A stretch of DNA of 64,000 nucleotides from Streptomyces spirodelae (GTDB taxonomy: Bacteria > Actinomycetota > Actinomycetes > Streptomycetales > Streptomycetaceae): positions 62,001 through 126,000 of the forward strand of contig NZ_JAFFZN010000005.1 in NCBI RefSeq assembly GCF_017676385.1, read 5' to 3'. The translations under genes and the position numbers were made by a program. The notes beneath the pieces are model-generated. The model was not told the origin of the DNA. It saw nothing but the letters and a program-made list of their open reading frames with translations, and did no database searches. Of this stretch, positions 43,978 through 52,281 are shown piece after piece. Each line of letters opens with the position of its first letter. Position 1 is the stretch's first letter.

Positions 43978-45099
43978 CTACGAGACGGCTCCGGCGGGGG
44001 CGGGCAGCCGGTCGGTGCGGGTGTGGCGGTAGGCGTGGGTGTGCTCTCCGGTGCCGGGGTCGACGGTGTAGGCGTCCACGACGACCTGCTGCGCGTTGAT
44101 CGTCAGCAGCATGAAACCGAGGGTGTCGTACGCCTCCCAGAACGCCTTGTTGCTGGGCTTGTCCGCGCGGCCCTTGGTCTTGGCCGCCGCGCCGCACACG
44201 ATCTGCTGGGTGCCCCGGTGGTCGGCGCCGGTGTCGAGGATCTGCAGGGTGTGGTCGTGGCCGGAAAGGATGAACTCCGCATTGCCGACGACGACTTGCT
44301 CGTACAGCTCCTTGACGTGCTTGCCGCTGAGGTAGTCGCCGCAGGTCACGCCCTCGTACTCGCCGGCGTTGCGGTGCGTGCCGTTGTTGCGGAGCGGGTG
44401 GTGGGCGAAGACGAACTTCCAGCGGGCACGGGAAGCGGCCAGCGACTCGGTCAGCCAGGCCCGCTGCTCGCGCGCGAAGGGCCCGTCCCAGTAGTACCTG
44501 GGGTCGGTCTGGAGCACGTAGGAGGAGAGCGGCGTGGTGTCGAGCGCGAAGAACTCGGCGACCGGCTCGGCGGCACCACCGGGTACGGCCACCGAGTAGT
44601 AGCGGCCGGGCATGTACCAGCGGGCCGAGTGCGCGTGGTAGGCCACCTCGTGGTCGCCCCGCGAGGGCCATCCGCCGCTGCCGGGGATGATGCCACTGGT
44701 GTCGTGGTTGCCGAGCACCATCAGCCAGGGGACGTCGATACCGGTGTTGGGGCGTTCGAACTTGGACTGGAACTCGTCGTCGGTGGCGCTCTCGGGGCCG
44801 TTCTCGTAGATGTTGTCGCCGAGCCCGATCGCCAGGTCCACGCCGCGCCGCGCGCACACCGCGCGGGCGGCGTCGGCGACCTTCCACTGGCCGTCCTCGC
44901 CGGTGCCCGCGTCACCGGTCAGCAGCAGGGTCAGTTCGGCCTTGTCGGGTATCGGCAGTTTGTCGACGCCGCCTTCGGTGCCCCGCGCGGGCTGCGCCGC
45001 CGCGCCGCCCGCGCCGAGTACGGCGGCCGCGCCCGCGCCGCCGACGCCCGCGAGCACCATGCGTCTGCTGACTGCGCTGCGGTCCCCCTGAGTTCCCAT
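43978..45099 (-). CDS. Tat-exported metallophosphatase
   Basis: A 373-aa calcineurin-like phosphoesterase. The Tat signal SRRMVLAGVGGAG has twin Arg at 12-13 and a likely cleavage after AAAQPA. Metal motifs follow in order: LLLTGDAGTGEDG, GLGDNIYENG, LGNHDT, FAHHPLRNNG and SGHDHTLQ. The overall pattern fits a purple-acid-phosphatase-like secreted enzyme that releases phosphate from organic esters. Its upstream neighbour is divergent in function; no phosphate box was recognised. Confidence 0.9.
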   Translation of the reverse strand: MGTQGDRSAVSRRMVLAGVGGAGAAAVLGAGGAAAQPARGTEGGVDKLPIPDKAELTLLLTGDAGTGEDGQWKVADAARAVCARRGVDLAIGLGDNIYENGPESATDDEFQSKFERPNTGIDVPWLMVLGNHDTSGIIPGSGGWPSRGDHEVAYHAHSARWYMPGRYYSVAVPGGAAEPVAEFFALDTTPLSSYVLQTDPRYYWDGPFAREQRAWLTESLAASRARWKFVFAHHPLRNNGTHRNAGEYEGVTCGDYLSGKHVKELYEQVVVGNAEFILSGHDHTLQILDTGADHRGTQQIVCGAAAKTKGRADKPSNKAFWEAYDTLGFMLLTINAQQVVVDAYTVDPGTGEHTHAYRHTRTDRLPAPAGAVS

Positions 45100-45186
45100 G
45101 CGTCTCTCCTCGCCTGTCTGGCGCGTCGGGTCTGCTGCGTGCAGATGCCACCCCCCACGACTGAAGGTGGCATGTACACGGCGCAG

Positions 45187-46713
45187 CTAAGAGTGAGCGT
45201 GGCGGGAAACACTGTCAACTCGTCGGTAACTTTTTGTCCGGAAGCGGGAGTCGGAGCCGGAGTCGGACCCGGGGCCGGAGTCGGACCCGGGGCCGGAGTC
45301 GGAGCCGGACCCGGAGCGGGGCAAGCGGCCGGCCGACAGCAGCCCGGTGGCCGCCACGAGCGCCAGGCAGCCCAGGGCCAGGGGCATCGCCGCCAGAAAG
45401 GCCGTATCGGGCGGCTGTCCGGCAGCCGTACGGACGGACATCAGCGTGGTGGCCGCGGCAACGCCCAGCGCGGGGCCCACGTTCACCGCCGTCTGCTTCA
45501 GGCCGCCTGCCACCCCCGCCTGCCCGGCCGGTGCCTGCCGCACCACGACGGAGGTGGCGGTGACCATGACGGCCACGAAGCCTCCGCCCAGCGCGAAGAA
45601 GGCCGCACCCACCGTTCCCGCACCCACCTCCGCCCCCGCCCGGGACAACAGCGCCACCCCGGCAGCCAGCACCAACGCGCCCGCCGCGGCCGTACGGCGC
45701 GGACCGTACCGCCGCAGCAGTACGGCGCACAGCGGAGCGCCCAGCACCATCGTCACCGCGAGCGGCAGCGTGCGTATCGCGCATGCGAAGGGGTCGAGTC
45801 CGACCACGTCCTGAAGGAAGTACGTACCGACGAACAGCGTCCCGTGGAGCGCCGCCGAACTCACGAGCAGCAACGCCAGCGCGGGCGTGATGCCCGGTGT
45901 ACGCAGCAGCCCACCGGGCACCAACGGCGCTGCGGCGTACCGGCGTTCGTGCCGGACGAAGGCGGCGGCCGCCACGACACCGACGGCCGCCACGAGGCCG
46001 TTCACCGCCGTCAATCCGCCATCGGGCACGGCGACGAGGGTGTGCACCAGGCAGAGCAGCGCGGCACCGAGCAGGCAGGCGCCCGGCAGGTCGAGACCGG
46101 CGCCCCGCGCCGTCCTCCCCGGCGCTCTCCGCGCAGCCAGCAGCGCGGGGAGCCCCACGGCCACCGCCACCGGGACGTTGAGGAAGAACACCGCCCGCCA
46201 GCCCGGTCCGACGGCCAGCACTCCGCCCAGCACCGGCCCCGCAGCGGCCGCCAGCCCGATCACGCTCGTCCGCACGGCGATCGCCATACCCAGCCGCTCC
46301 GGCGGGAAGACGGCGCGCAGCATGCCGAGCGTGGCCGGTTGCAGCAGCGCCCCGAAGACCCCCTGCACGACGCGCAGTCCGATGACCCAGCCGATGCCGT
46401 CGGCAGCCCCGATACCGGCCGAGGCCGCGCCGAAGCCCAGCATGCCCAGCGCGAAGAGGCGATGGTGCCCGTACCGGTCACCGAGCCGCCCCGCGAAGAC
46501 CAGCAGGCTCGCCACGGCGATCAGATAGCCGGTGCCGGCCCACTGCAACTGCGCGAGCGTGCCCCCCAGCTCGCGCCGCATGGCGGGCTGGACGACCACG
46601 AGCACGGTGCCGTCCAGCGCCACCACGGCGGCCCCCGTGGCACCGGCGAGCAGGGTGAGGGCGCGCAGGGCCCCTCCGGGCGGCGGCCCGGTATCAGTGT
46701 TCGATTCCGTCAT
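45187..46713 (-). CDS. MFS transporter (DHA2, 14-helix drug efflux type)
   Basis: A 508-aa exporter. ALDGTVLVVVQPAMRRELGG is the motif of helix 1, VFAGRLGDRYGHHRLFALG loop 2-3 and GPVLGGVLAVGPGWRAVFFLN helix 5 of the EmrB/QacA group. ATG 46713 lies within an inverted-repeat operator; a GTG at 46719 is an alternative. The C-terminal tail has an 18-bp repeat-encoded run (GSDSGPGSDSGPGSDSGSDS). Two identical operators suggest tight repression, but no regulator gene adjoins it. Confidence 0.9.
   Translation of the reverse strand: MTESNTDTGPPPGGALRALTLLAGATGAAVVALDGTVLVVVQPAMRRELGGTLAQLQWAGTGYLIAVASLLVFAGRLGDRYGHHRLFALGMLGFGAASAGIGAADGIGWVIGLRVVQGVFGALLQPATLGMLRAVFPPERLGMAIAVRTSVIGLAAAAGPVLGGVLAVGPGWRAVFFLNVPVAVAVGLPALLAARRAPGRTARGAGLDLPGACLLGAALLCLVHTLVAVPDGGLTAVNGLVAAVGVVAAAAFVRHERRYAAAPLVPGGLLRTPGITPALALLLVSSAALHGTLFVGTYFLQDVVGLDPFACAIRTLPLAVTMVLGAPLCAVLLRRYGPRRTAAAGALVLAAGVALLSRAGAEVGAGTVGAAFFALGGGFVAVMVTATSVVVRQAPAGQAGVAGGLKQTAVNVGPALGVAAATTLMSVRTAAGQPPDTAFLAAMPLALGCLALVAATGLLSAGRLPRSGSGSDSGPGSDSGPGSDSGSDSRFRTKSYRRVDSVSRHAHS
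45247..45318. repeat. 18-bp tandem repeat in the efflux gene C-terminus
   Basis: Repeated GGAGTCGGACCCGGGGCC units with variants (GGAGTCGGAGCCGGAGTC) encode Gly-Ser-Asp-Ser-Gly-Pro repeats just before the stop. Confidence 0.85.
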
Positions 46714-46750
46714 AGACACTGTCTACCAGGGTCGAGTAGACAGTGTCTAC
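46713..46750. promoter_or_regulatory. tandem operators TAGACA-S-TGTCTA
   Basis: TAGACACTGTCTA (46713-46725) and TAGACAGTGTCTA (46737-46749), the second with flanking G/C, are 24 bp apart centre to centre. The first covers the start codon of the DHA2 efflux gene. They look like TetR-type repressor sites. Confidence 0.75.
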
Positions 46751-46919
46751 GCGCTCCGGACCGGACCTGGCGCCGTACCAGCCCCCGCGCCGTCCGCACC
46801 CGGCCCCGCCCGGCCTTCGTGCGGCCTTCGTGCGGCCTTCACGCAAGCCTCAGCGCAGGTCAGGACTGCGGGACCCGGCCCGAGATGCGGACGGCGCCGC
46901 GCGGCCGCACCGTGGACCC

Positions 46920-47135
46920 ATGGCGGCACCCGTCACCGTGCACCCGCCCGACGCCGAAGGCGGCCGGCGCGTCGTGGCCCGCGACCGGATCCTCGGCACG
47001 GCGCACAACGTCATGGAACTGCTGAACCTGCTCGAAGACGCCGGTATGGACCGCGAACACATCCGGCTGGACGACGCCTCCCTCATCGACTGGCGGGGCG
47101 GCGGCGCCTACGAGTGGGCCCCGCGCAAACCCTGA
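46920..47135 (+). CDS. conserved small hypothetical protein
   Basis: A 71-aa acidic soluble protein. Core sequence ILGTAHNVMELLNLLEDAGM, then IRLDDASLIDWRGG, looks like a helix followed by strands and keeps good codon bias; similar short proteins are common in Streptomyces but no function is known to me. ATG 46920 has no strong ribosome site. It is divergent from the DHA2 gene. Confidence 0.55.
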   Translation: MAAPVTVHPPDAEGGRRVVARDRILGTAHNVMELLNLLEDAGMDREHIRLDDASLIDWRGGGAYEWAPRKP

Positions 47136-47583
47136 CCGGCCGCCCCCGGGCAGCAGCGACCGGCCGGCCACCGCTGCCCGCGGTCACCGGCCCCGCACCG
47201 AGGGGGCGCACCCCTTGAGCATCTGTCCAACCGCGGGCGGCAGAGGTGTGACACCTGTACATAGTCCGGGGGAGGCGGCACCCCTACCGTCGGGGTGCGC
47301 GAGATTCGCGCCGGGTGACCCCCGGTTTCTCCGCCGGCCGGCCCGGTCCGCCACGGACGGTGGGAGTTTTCCGTCCGCGCTGCTCGCGCTCGCTGCGCAC
47401 ACCGGCATCCTGGAGCGCAGCCGCGACGTCCGGAGCAGCGAGGCGGGCCGGGCGGCCAATGAGCCACTTGCGGCCCGGTCCGCTCGGCCGAGCGTCCAGG
47501 CCGACCACCGTGTGCGGGAGCAGGCCCCTTTGCGGCCCCCGCCCTCCCGCTCACCTTTTCGATTCTCCCTGATTGGAGCGTTC
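47136..47583. other. 448-nt non-coding stretch
   Basis: No conserved gene recognised. It contains the palindrome AGGTGT-G-ACACCT (47244-47256) and a CACCCC/GGGGTG hairpin (47279-47284/47292-47297). Confidence 0.5.
47244..47256. promoter_or_regulatory. 13-bp palindrome AGGTGT-G-ACACCT
   Basis: Perfect 6-bp arms around one base, 328 nt upstream of the small zinc protein gene. Could be an operator. Confidence 0.4.
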
Positions 47584-47748
47584 ATGAGCGCCGCAAGCGG
47601 GCGCCCGGCAACGGACACGGAACCCACTGACAAGAGCGGCCCCAGGTGCCACTGCGGCCGATTGCTCACCAGGTGCGACGGCTGCCAGAGCCTGCGTTGC
47701 CTCGACTGCGACCCCTACCGGTCCGATGACTGCGCCTTCGGTGTCTGA
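47584..47748 (+). CDS. small cysteine-rich (zinc-ribbon-like) protein
   Basis: A 54-aa protein with GGAG 6 nt upstream of ATG 47584. Seven Cys in the C-terminal half (CHCGRLLTRCDGCQSLRCLD, then CDPYRSDDC) suggest one or two zinc sites. Its 3' end overlaps the RCK-protein start by 23 nt in another frame, so the two are probably co-translated. I do not recognise the family. Confidence 0.6.
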   Translation: MSAASGRPATDTEPTDKSGPRCHCGRLLTRCDGCQSLRCLDCDPYRSDDCAFGV

Positions 47749-49228
47749 GGCTTCCGGCGAGCGCCCCGTCGGCCGGACACAGCGGAAGCACTACGTCGTG
47801 ATCGGCGACGATGCGGCGCGGAGGGTCTGCGGCCATCTGCAGGCGGCCGGGCACAGCGTGTGCCATCTGGCCTATCCCACGGACGCGGCGCTGCACCGGG
47901 CCGTGGGCTCCGGGCCCGACGAGGGCCAGCACCTGGGCCGGGTCCGCGAGGTGGCGGGCGTCGCGGTGCTCTTCGACGACGACGCCGAGTCCCTGCGCTA
48001 CGCGCTGGCCGTCGAACACATCCGCCCCGGAGTACATCTGGTGGTGACGATCTTCGACCGGACGGTCGCGGACCAACTCGAGAGCACGGTGCCCAACTGC
48101 CGGGTCACCTCACCTGCCGAGGTCGCAGCCCCCGTCCTGCTGGCCGCCTGTCTCCAGCCCGATCTGCTTGCCCTCGACCGGACTTCCTCGGGACACATCG
48201 GCGCCCGCTGGGAGGAGGACACGGTACGGCTCGAACCGTACCGCCCGCCGCGCTCGCTCAGATACCGGGCGCGGCTGGGCAAGATCCGGGGACAGCTGCG
48301 ACCGCACGACGGCAGCTCGCGGATCATGCTCTCCGGCCTGGCCGGGCTCTTCGCCGTGCTGGTGGCTGACTGGACATGGTCGGTGGCCCTCAACCACCGG
48401 CCACCGGTGGACGCTTTCTTCGAAGCCGCGCGCACCCTGGCGACCGTCGGCCCTGCTGCGCCGCACGGCTCGCCTGGCTACCTGGTGTTCGCCGGTATCG
48501 CCATGCTGACCACCATCGTCTTCACCGCCGTCTTCACCGCCGGGATGGTCGACCGGCTGCTGGCCCCCCGCTCCATCGGCATGGTAGGCCCCAGGGCGCT
48601 GCCCCGCTCCGGCCATGTGGTGGTGGTCGGGCTCGGCCAGGTCGGGCTGCGGCTGTGCACCCGCCTGCAGGGTCTCGGCGTGGGGGTGATCGCGGTGGAA
48701 CGCGACCCGGCGGCGCCCAACCTCCGGCTGGCGAAGGCACTCGGCGTGCCCGTCGTCGTCGCGGACGCCAAAGACCGGTTCGTGCTGCGCAAGCTCGGCC
48801 TTCACCGGGCCCAGGCCATGGCTGCCGTCGCCTCCGACGACCTGGACAACATCTCGGTGGCCGTCGCCGCACGAGCCGTCGCCGACCAGCTGCGCGTCGT
48901 CATTCGGGCAGGCGACCACGAGGCCATCGCCGAGACCCGGTCCCTGTTCAGCATCGGAATCGTGCACGACCTCGCCAGCCTCAGCGCCGTCCACACGGCC
49001 GCGAGTCTGACCGGCCTGGAGCCAGGCGCTGTGCTGGCGCACGGCAGACGGCTGCTGGTGGAGCGCACGGACGGGGCGTTCGCCCAAGTGCCGCACGCGG
49101 CCCGTTGCGACCACCACCGGCACGGAACCCCAGGTGGCCGGCGCACGCCCGCCGGCCACCACCCGCCCGGAAGCCGTGACGACGCGGAACCGGGTCACGG
49201 ATCGGTACGGGAACCGGCGGCGGGCTGA
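47726..49228 (+). CDS. RCK/TrkA-N protein with channel-like membrane segment
   Basis: A 500-aa protein. An N-terminal TrkA-N-like domain (KHYVVIGDDAARRVCGHL) is followed by two hydrophobic segments (IMLSGLAGLFAVLVADWTW; YLVFAGIAMLTTIVFTAVF) and a second, complete Rossmann domain (SGHVVVVGLGQVGLRLCTRL; VVVADAKDRFVLRKLGLHRA). The loop between the helices, ARTLATVGPAAPHGSPG, sits where potassium channels have TxxTVGYGD, but the filter residues YGD are replaced. It may be a degenerate or specialised K+-channel regulator. The last 40 residues are low complexity. Confidence 0.75.
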   Translation: MTAPSVSEASGERPVGRTQRKHYVVIGDDAARRVCGHLQAAGHSVCHLAYPTDAALHRAVGSGPDEGQHLGRVREVAGVAVLFDDDAESLRYALAVEHIRPGVHLVVTIFDRTVADQLESTVPNCRVTSPAEVAAPVLLAACLQPDLLALDRTSSGHIGARWEEDTVRLEPYRPPRSLRYRARLGKIRGQLRPHDGSSRIMLSGLAGLFAVLVADWTWSVALNHRPPVDAFFEAARTLATVGPAAPHGSPGYLVFAGIAMLTTIVFTAVFTAGMVDRLLAPRSIGMVGPRALPRSGHVVVVGLGQVGLRLCTRLQGLGVGVIAVERDPAAPNLRLAKALGVPVVVADAKDRFVLRKLGLHRAQAMAAVASDDLDNISVAVAARAVADQLRVVIRAGDHEAIAETRSLFSIGIVHDLASLSAVHTAASLTGLEPGAVLAHGRRLLVERTDGAFAQVPHAARCDHHRHGTPGGRRTPAGHHPPGSRDDAEPGHGSVREPAAG

Positions 49229-49284
49229 GCGCGCCGCCGAAACCCGGTCGCCCTCGCCCGTCGACCGCTCTAGCCTTGACGGCC

Positions 49285-49653
49285 ATGAGCAGCAGCGGCC
49301 TGGAGACGATCAACGGCGTCACCGTCCTGGTATGGGACGCCGACGGCGAGACCATCGGCAGCGAGAGCGATGCCCTCGATGTCATCGGCAACACCTCGTA
49401 CCAGGGCGCCGAATGGGCGGTGATCCCGGCTTCACGGCTGGACGAGGCGTTCTTCCAACTGCGCACCCGGCTGGCCGGGGACGTCGTCCAGAAGTTCGTC
49501 CAGTACGGGCTGCGCCTCGCGGTCGTCGGCGACATCTCCCGGCATCTCGAGGGCAGTTCTTCGCTCCGTGACTTCGTACGGGAGTGCAACCGCGGGCGGC
49601 AGACCTGGTTCCTGACCGACCTGGAAGAGCTGCGGGAGCGGCTGCGCGGCTGA
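49285..49653 (+). CDS. DUF4180 protein
   Basis: A 122-aa soluble protein. VLVWDADGETIGSESDALDV, EWAVIPASRLDEAFFQLRTR, and VQKFVQYGLRLAVVGDISRH match DUF4180, whose function is unknown. ATG 49285 is preceded by TAGCCT 8 nt upstream and no ribosome site, hinting at a near-leaderless mRNA. It is monocistronic. Confidence 0.8.
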   Translation: MSSSGLETINGVTVLVWDADGETIGSESDALDVIGNTSYQGAEWAVIPASRLDEAFFQLRTRLAGDVVQKFVQYGLRLAVVGDISRHLEGSSSLRDFVRECNRGRQTWFLTDLEELRERLRG

Positions 49654-49771
49654 CCGTCCGGGGGCCGGCCGCGCTGCTCCGTCGCGGTTGCTCCGTGTTC
49701 CGCGTAGCTCCGTGCTGTTCCCTCGCGGTTATTCCGTCGCGCTCCATCCTGCGGGCCGTTAGCTTCGCACT

Positions 49772-50311
49772 GTGAGAATGCTGCGAACCGAACGCCTGGT
49801 GCTCCGCGAATGGCGGGAGAGTGATCTCGGGCCGTGGGCGGCGTTGAATGCCGACCCCCAGGTGCGGGAGCACTTCCCCGGAGTGCTCAGCCGCGCGGAG
49901 AGTGACGCGTCCGTCGCACGGTTCCAGCGGGATCTGGAAGCGCGGGGCTGGGGATGGTGGGCGGTCGAGGTCCGGGCGACCGGGGAGTTCGTCGGGTTCG
50001 CCGGGCTGGACCCGGTGGAGGAAGAGCTGCCGGTCACCGGGGTGGAGGCGGGCTGGCGGCTGGCACGCTCGGCGTGGGGCCACGGCTATGCGACCGAAGC
50101 GGGCCGGGCAGCGCTGGGGTTCGGCTTCGAGTCGCTGGGGCTGCCGGAGGTCGTGGCGATCACCACGGCGACCAACCTCCCCTCCCAGGCGGTGATGCGC
50201 CGCCTGGGGATGGCCCACGACCCCGCCGACGACTTCGAGGACCCCACCGTCCCGCCGGGCCCGCTCCGCCCCAGCGTCGTCTACCGGCGCCGCCGCCCGC
50301 TCTCAGGGTGA
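49772..50311 (+). CDS. GNAT acetyltransferase (RimJ/RimL type)
   Basis: A 179-aa enzyme transferring an acetyl group from acetyl-CoA to an amine. TERLVLREWRESDLGPWAAL is the RimJ/RimL opening; WRLARSAWGHGYATEAGRAA contains the acetyl-CoA pyrophosphate loop. The substrate is unknown. GTG 49772. Its 3' end overlaps the convergent aminotransferase gene by 9 nt. Confidence 0.9.
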   Translation: MRMLRTERLVLREWRESDLGPWAALNADPQVREHFPGVLSRAESDASVARFQRDLEARGWGWWAVEVRATGEFVGFAGLDPVEEELPVTGVEAGWRLARSAWGHGYATEAGRAALGFGFESLGLPEVVAITTATNLPSQAVMRRLGMAHDPADDFEDPTVPPGPLRPSVVYRRRRPLSG

Positions 50312-51166
50312 GGTGAGGGGTTCGGCCCGGTGGGCGCGGTGCAGCAGGTCGAGGAACGACGGTGCCGGTGGCATCGGTTCGGGACCGATACGGTGCACCG
50401 CCACGCCCGGCGTCCAGGAGTTCAGCACGACGGCTCCGGAGAGCGCGGGCAGGTCGGCGAGGGTGATCTCGCGATCCTGCTGGGGTACGCCGAGGCGCGT
50501 CAGCTGGCGGCGGACCACGCCCATCATGGTCCCGCCCAGCATTCCGGCCCGGGGCCACAGCACGGATTCACCGTCCCAGAAGGCGAGGTTCCAGATCGTT
50601 CCCTCGCTGAGCCGACCCCGCCGGTCGACGAATGCGGCGTCGTCGAACCCCTCCCCCACCGCCTGTCTGAGGTAGTAGGTCTTGGCCACCTCTCCGACGT
50701 GTTTCACCGTCGCCAGCGGCCGTTCGTACGCGACTGTGCCGAGCGCGAGCGGACCCGCCGGGCCGGACGCGGGCGGTCCTGTCCGCACCAGCAGGGAGAG
50801 CCCGGCCTGGTCACCGGCTGCGGTGAACTCGCCTGCCGTCGAGAACACGGCCGCCGTCAGGGAGACATCGGCAGGGCCCCCCTCCAGCGCCGTCCGCAGA
50901 TACGACCGCACCCGGTCGTCGGGCAGCGCCCGGCCGAACAGCTCAACCGAGGCGGAGCGCAGCCGTTCCAGGTGGAGATCGAGCCCCCTCATCCGGCCGT
51001 CCCGCACCTGCACCGCGGTGAAGTGCGCGTAACCGGCGAAGGCCAGCGGGGCGAGCTCTTCCGCCGTGGCCGGGCGGCCGTCGAGCTGGGTGGTGTACAG
51101 GGTGGGAGCGGCGGGCCGGGACTCCTCGGGGCGCTGCTCGGCGGCGTGTGTGGAATGTGCGTTCAT
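50303..51166 (-). CDS. class IV PLP aminotransferase-like protein
   Basis: A 287-aa fold-type IV PLP enzyme. The core shows ATVKHVGEVAKTYYLRQAVG, DDAAFVDRRGRLSEGTIWNL and the later LAFWDGESVLWPRAGMLGG; Lys in the VKH/VAK segment is the probable PLP ligand, and the Glu of SEGTIWN is conserved. Substrate may be a branched amino acid or aminodeoxychorismate-like molecule. ATG 51166 lies downstream of a MerR-type promoter and is divergent from the MerR gene. Confidence 0.82.
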   Translation of the reverse strand: MNAHSTHAAEQRPEESRPAAPTLYTTQLDGRPATAEELAPLAFAGYAHFTAVQVRDGRMRGLDLHLERLRSASVELFGRALPDDRVRSYLRTALEGGPADVSLTAAVFSTAGEFTAAGDQAGLSLLVRTGPPASGPAGPLALGTVAYERPLATVKHVGEVAKTYYLRQAVGEGFDDAAFVDRRGRLSEGTIWNLAFWDGESVLWPRAGMLGGTMMGVVRRQLTRLGVPQQDREITLADLPALSGAVVLNSWTPGVAVHRIGPEPMPPAPSFLDLLHRAHRAEPLTSP

Positions 51167-51173
51167 GCCGGGG

Positions 51174-51205
51174 ACGTTAGGGCCTGACATCAATGCGAAG
51201 GTCAA
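51174..51205 (-). promoter_or_regulatory. MerR-type promoter of the aminotransferase gene
   Basis: Minus strand: TTGACC (51205-51200), a 20-nt spacer, TAACGT (51179-51174). The imperfect dyad CCTGACATCAATGCGAAGG (51183-51201) fills the long spacer, as in MerR-controlled promoters. It matches 30405-30423 at 15 of 19 positions. Confidence 0.65.
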
Positions 51206-51229
51206 CCGCGGAAGGCAGGTCACGCTCAG

Positions 51230-51574
51230 ATGCTGATCGGGGAGTTGTCCCGGCGTACCGGAGTCAACAGCCGACTGCTGCGCTACTACGAGGCGCAGGG
51301 GCTGCTGACAGCCGCCCGCGGGCCGAACGGCTACCGCCACTACGACGAGGACAGCGTCGTGGTGGTGACGCAGATCCGTGCGCTGCTGCGGGCGGGCCTG
51401 TCCACCGAGGTGATCCGTACGGTGCTGCCGTGTGCCCGGGGTGAGCAGCCTGTCCTCCACTGGTGCGCGGAGCTGCGCGAGATCCTGGGCGGTGAGCTGT
51501 CAGCGATGGAGGAGCGGATCGACGCGCTCGAACGCAGCCGCGGCAAGCTCGCCGGCCTGCTGGACGGCGCGTGA
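51230..51574 (+). CDS. MerR-family transcriptional regulator (copy 2)
   Basis: A 114-aa regulator. HTH MLIGELSRRTGVNSRLLRYY followed by EAQGLLTAARGPNGYRHYDE, then a dimer helix (LGGELSAMEERIDALERSRG). Close paralogue of the protein at 30539-30913, also ending its core in LPC. It likely activates the divergent aminotransferase gene. No metal-binding cysteine pair at the C-terminus. Confidence 0.92.
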   Translation: MLIGELSRRTGVNSRLLRYYEAQGLLTAARGPNGYRHYDEDSVVVVTQIRALLRAGLSTEVIRTVLPCARGEQPVLHWCAELREILGGELSAMEERIDALERSRGKLAGLLDGA

Positions 51575-51704
51575 TCGGGCGGCTCCCGGAGTGCCGCCGC
51601 CCCCGTCGGCAGGCGGTCCGCGCGCCGTCTCAGCGCGTCATCAACCACTGCGTGCGGCCGGAACCGAGGGTTCCGGCCGTACGCCTGAGGGGGCGGAGCC
51701 GCGG

Positions 51705-52163
51705 TCAGCCGGCCTCGCCGATGTCGAGAGTCGTGCCGTACAGCCGGGAGACGTGGATACGGAGGACGACGCGCTCTTCCTCGACCGCCTCGGCGAGGAA
51801 CGCGTCCTCGTCCGCCGCTGAGGCGAACCCCCCGGCGATGGCGGCGAGTTCGCGGCCGACGGCGTCGCCGGGCACCGTAGTGGGCTCGGAGACCTCCGCC
51901 TCGCCCTCGGCGACCGCGAAGGTCCACACATCCCGGCTCACATGGAGCGCTGCGTGCGGGTCGGCGCGGTAGTGGCGGGGCTTGAGGCGGCTGCGGGTGG
52001 TGGAGATCCGCAGGACGCGCGCCGACTCGTCCCACCGGTACAGGACCGTGGTCAAGTGCGGATGACCGGTCTTGCGGACGCTGGCCAGCACACCGAACTG
52101 CTGCTCGGCGAGGAGACGGTGGAGTTCGGACTCGGTGAGCGGGCGCGGAGCGGGGCCGGGCAT
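51705..52163 (-). CDS. PPOX-class (F420-dependent type) protein
   Basis: A 152-aa split-barrel protein. AEQQFGVLASVRKTGHPHLT, VLYRWDESARVLRISTTRSR and KPRHYRADPHAALHVSRDVW are typical. It probably binds F420 or FMN. It is a different subgroup from the PPOX gene at 32176. ATG 52163 lies behind GGAAA(C)-like purines; downstream neighbour MerR is convergent. Confidence 0.85.
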   Translation of the reverse strand: MPGPAPRPLTESELHRLLAEQQFGVLASVRKTGHPHLTTVLYRWDESARVLRISTTRSRLKPRHYRADPHAALHVSRDVWTFAVAEGEAEVSEPTTVPGDAVGRELAAIAGGFASAADEDAFLAEAVEEERVVLRIHVSRLYGTTLDIGEAG

Positions 52164-52281
52164 GGGGGTTTCCTTTCACGGTGGGGTTTCGGTGCGGGGT
52201 CCGCCTCGTAGGACAAGGCTGCGCCTCGGAGGGCGAGGCGGAACGGCCGCCGCGGGTCGGTCCTCGGGGCGGCCGCGGAGC

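Noticed and set aside
41482..47025. 1847-codon plus-strand open frame
   Set aside because: It runs antisense to PfkB, murJ, phosphatase and DHA2 genes, all with intact motifs; composition is Arg/Gly/Ala shadow reading.
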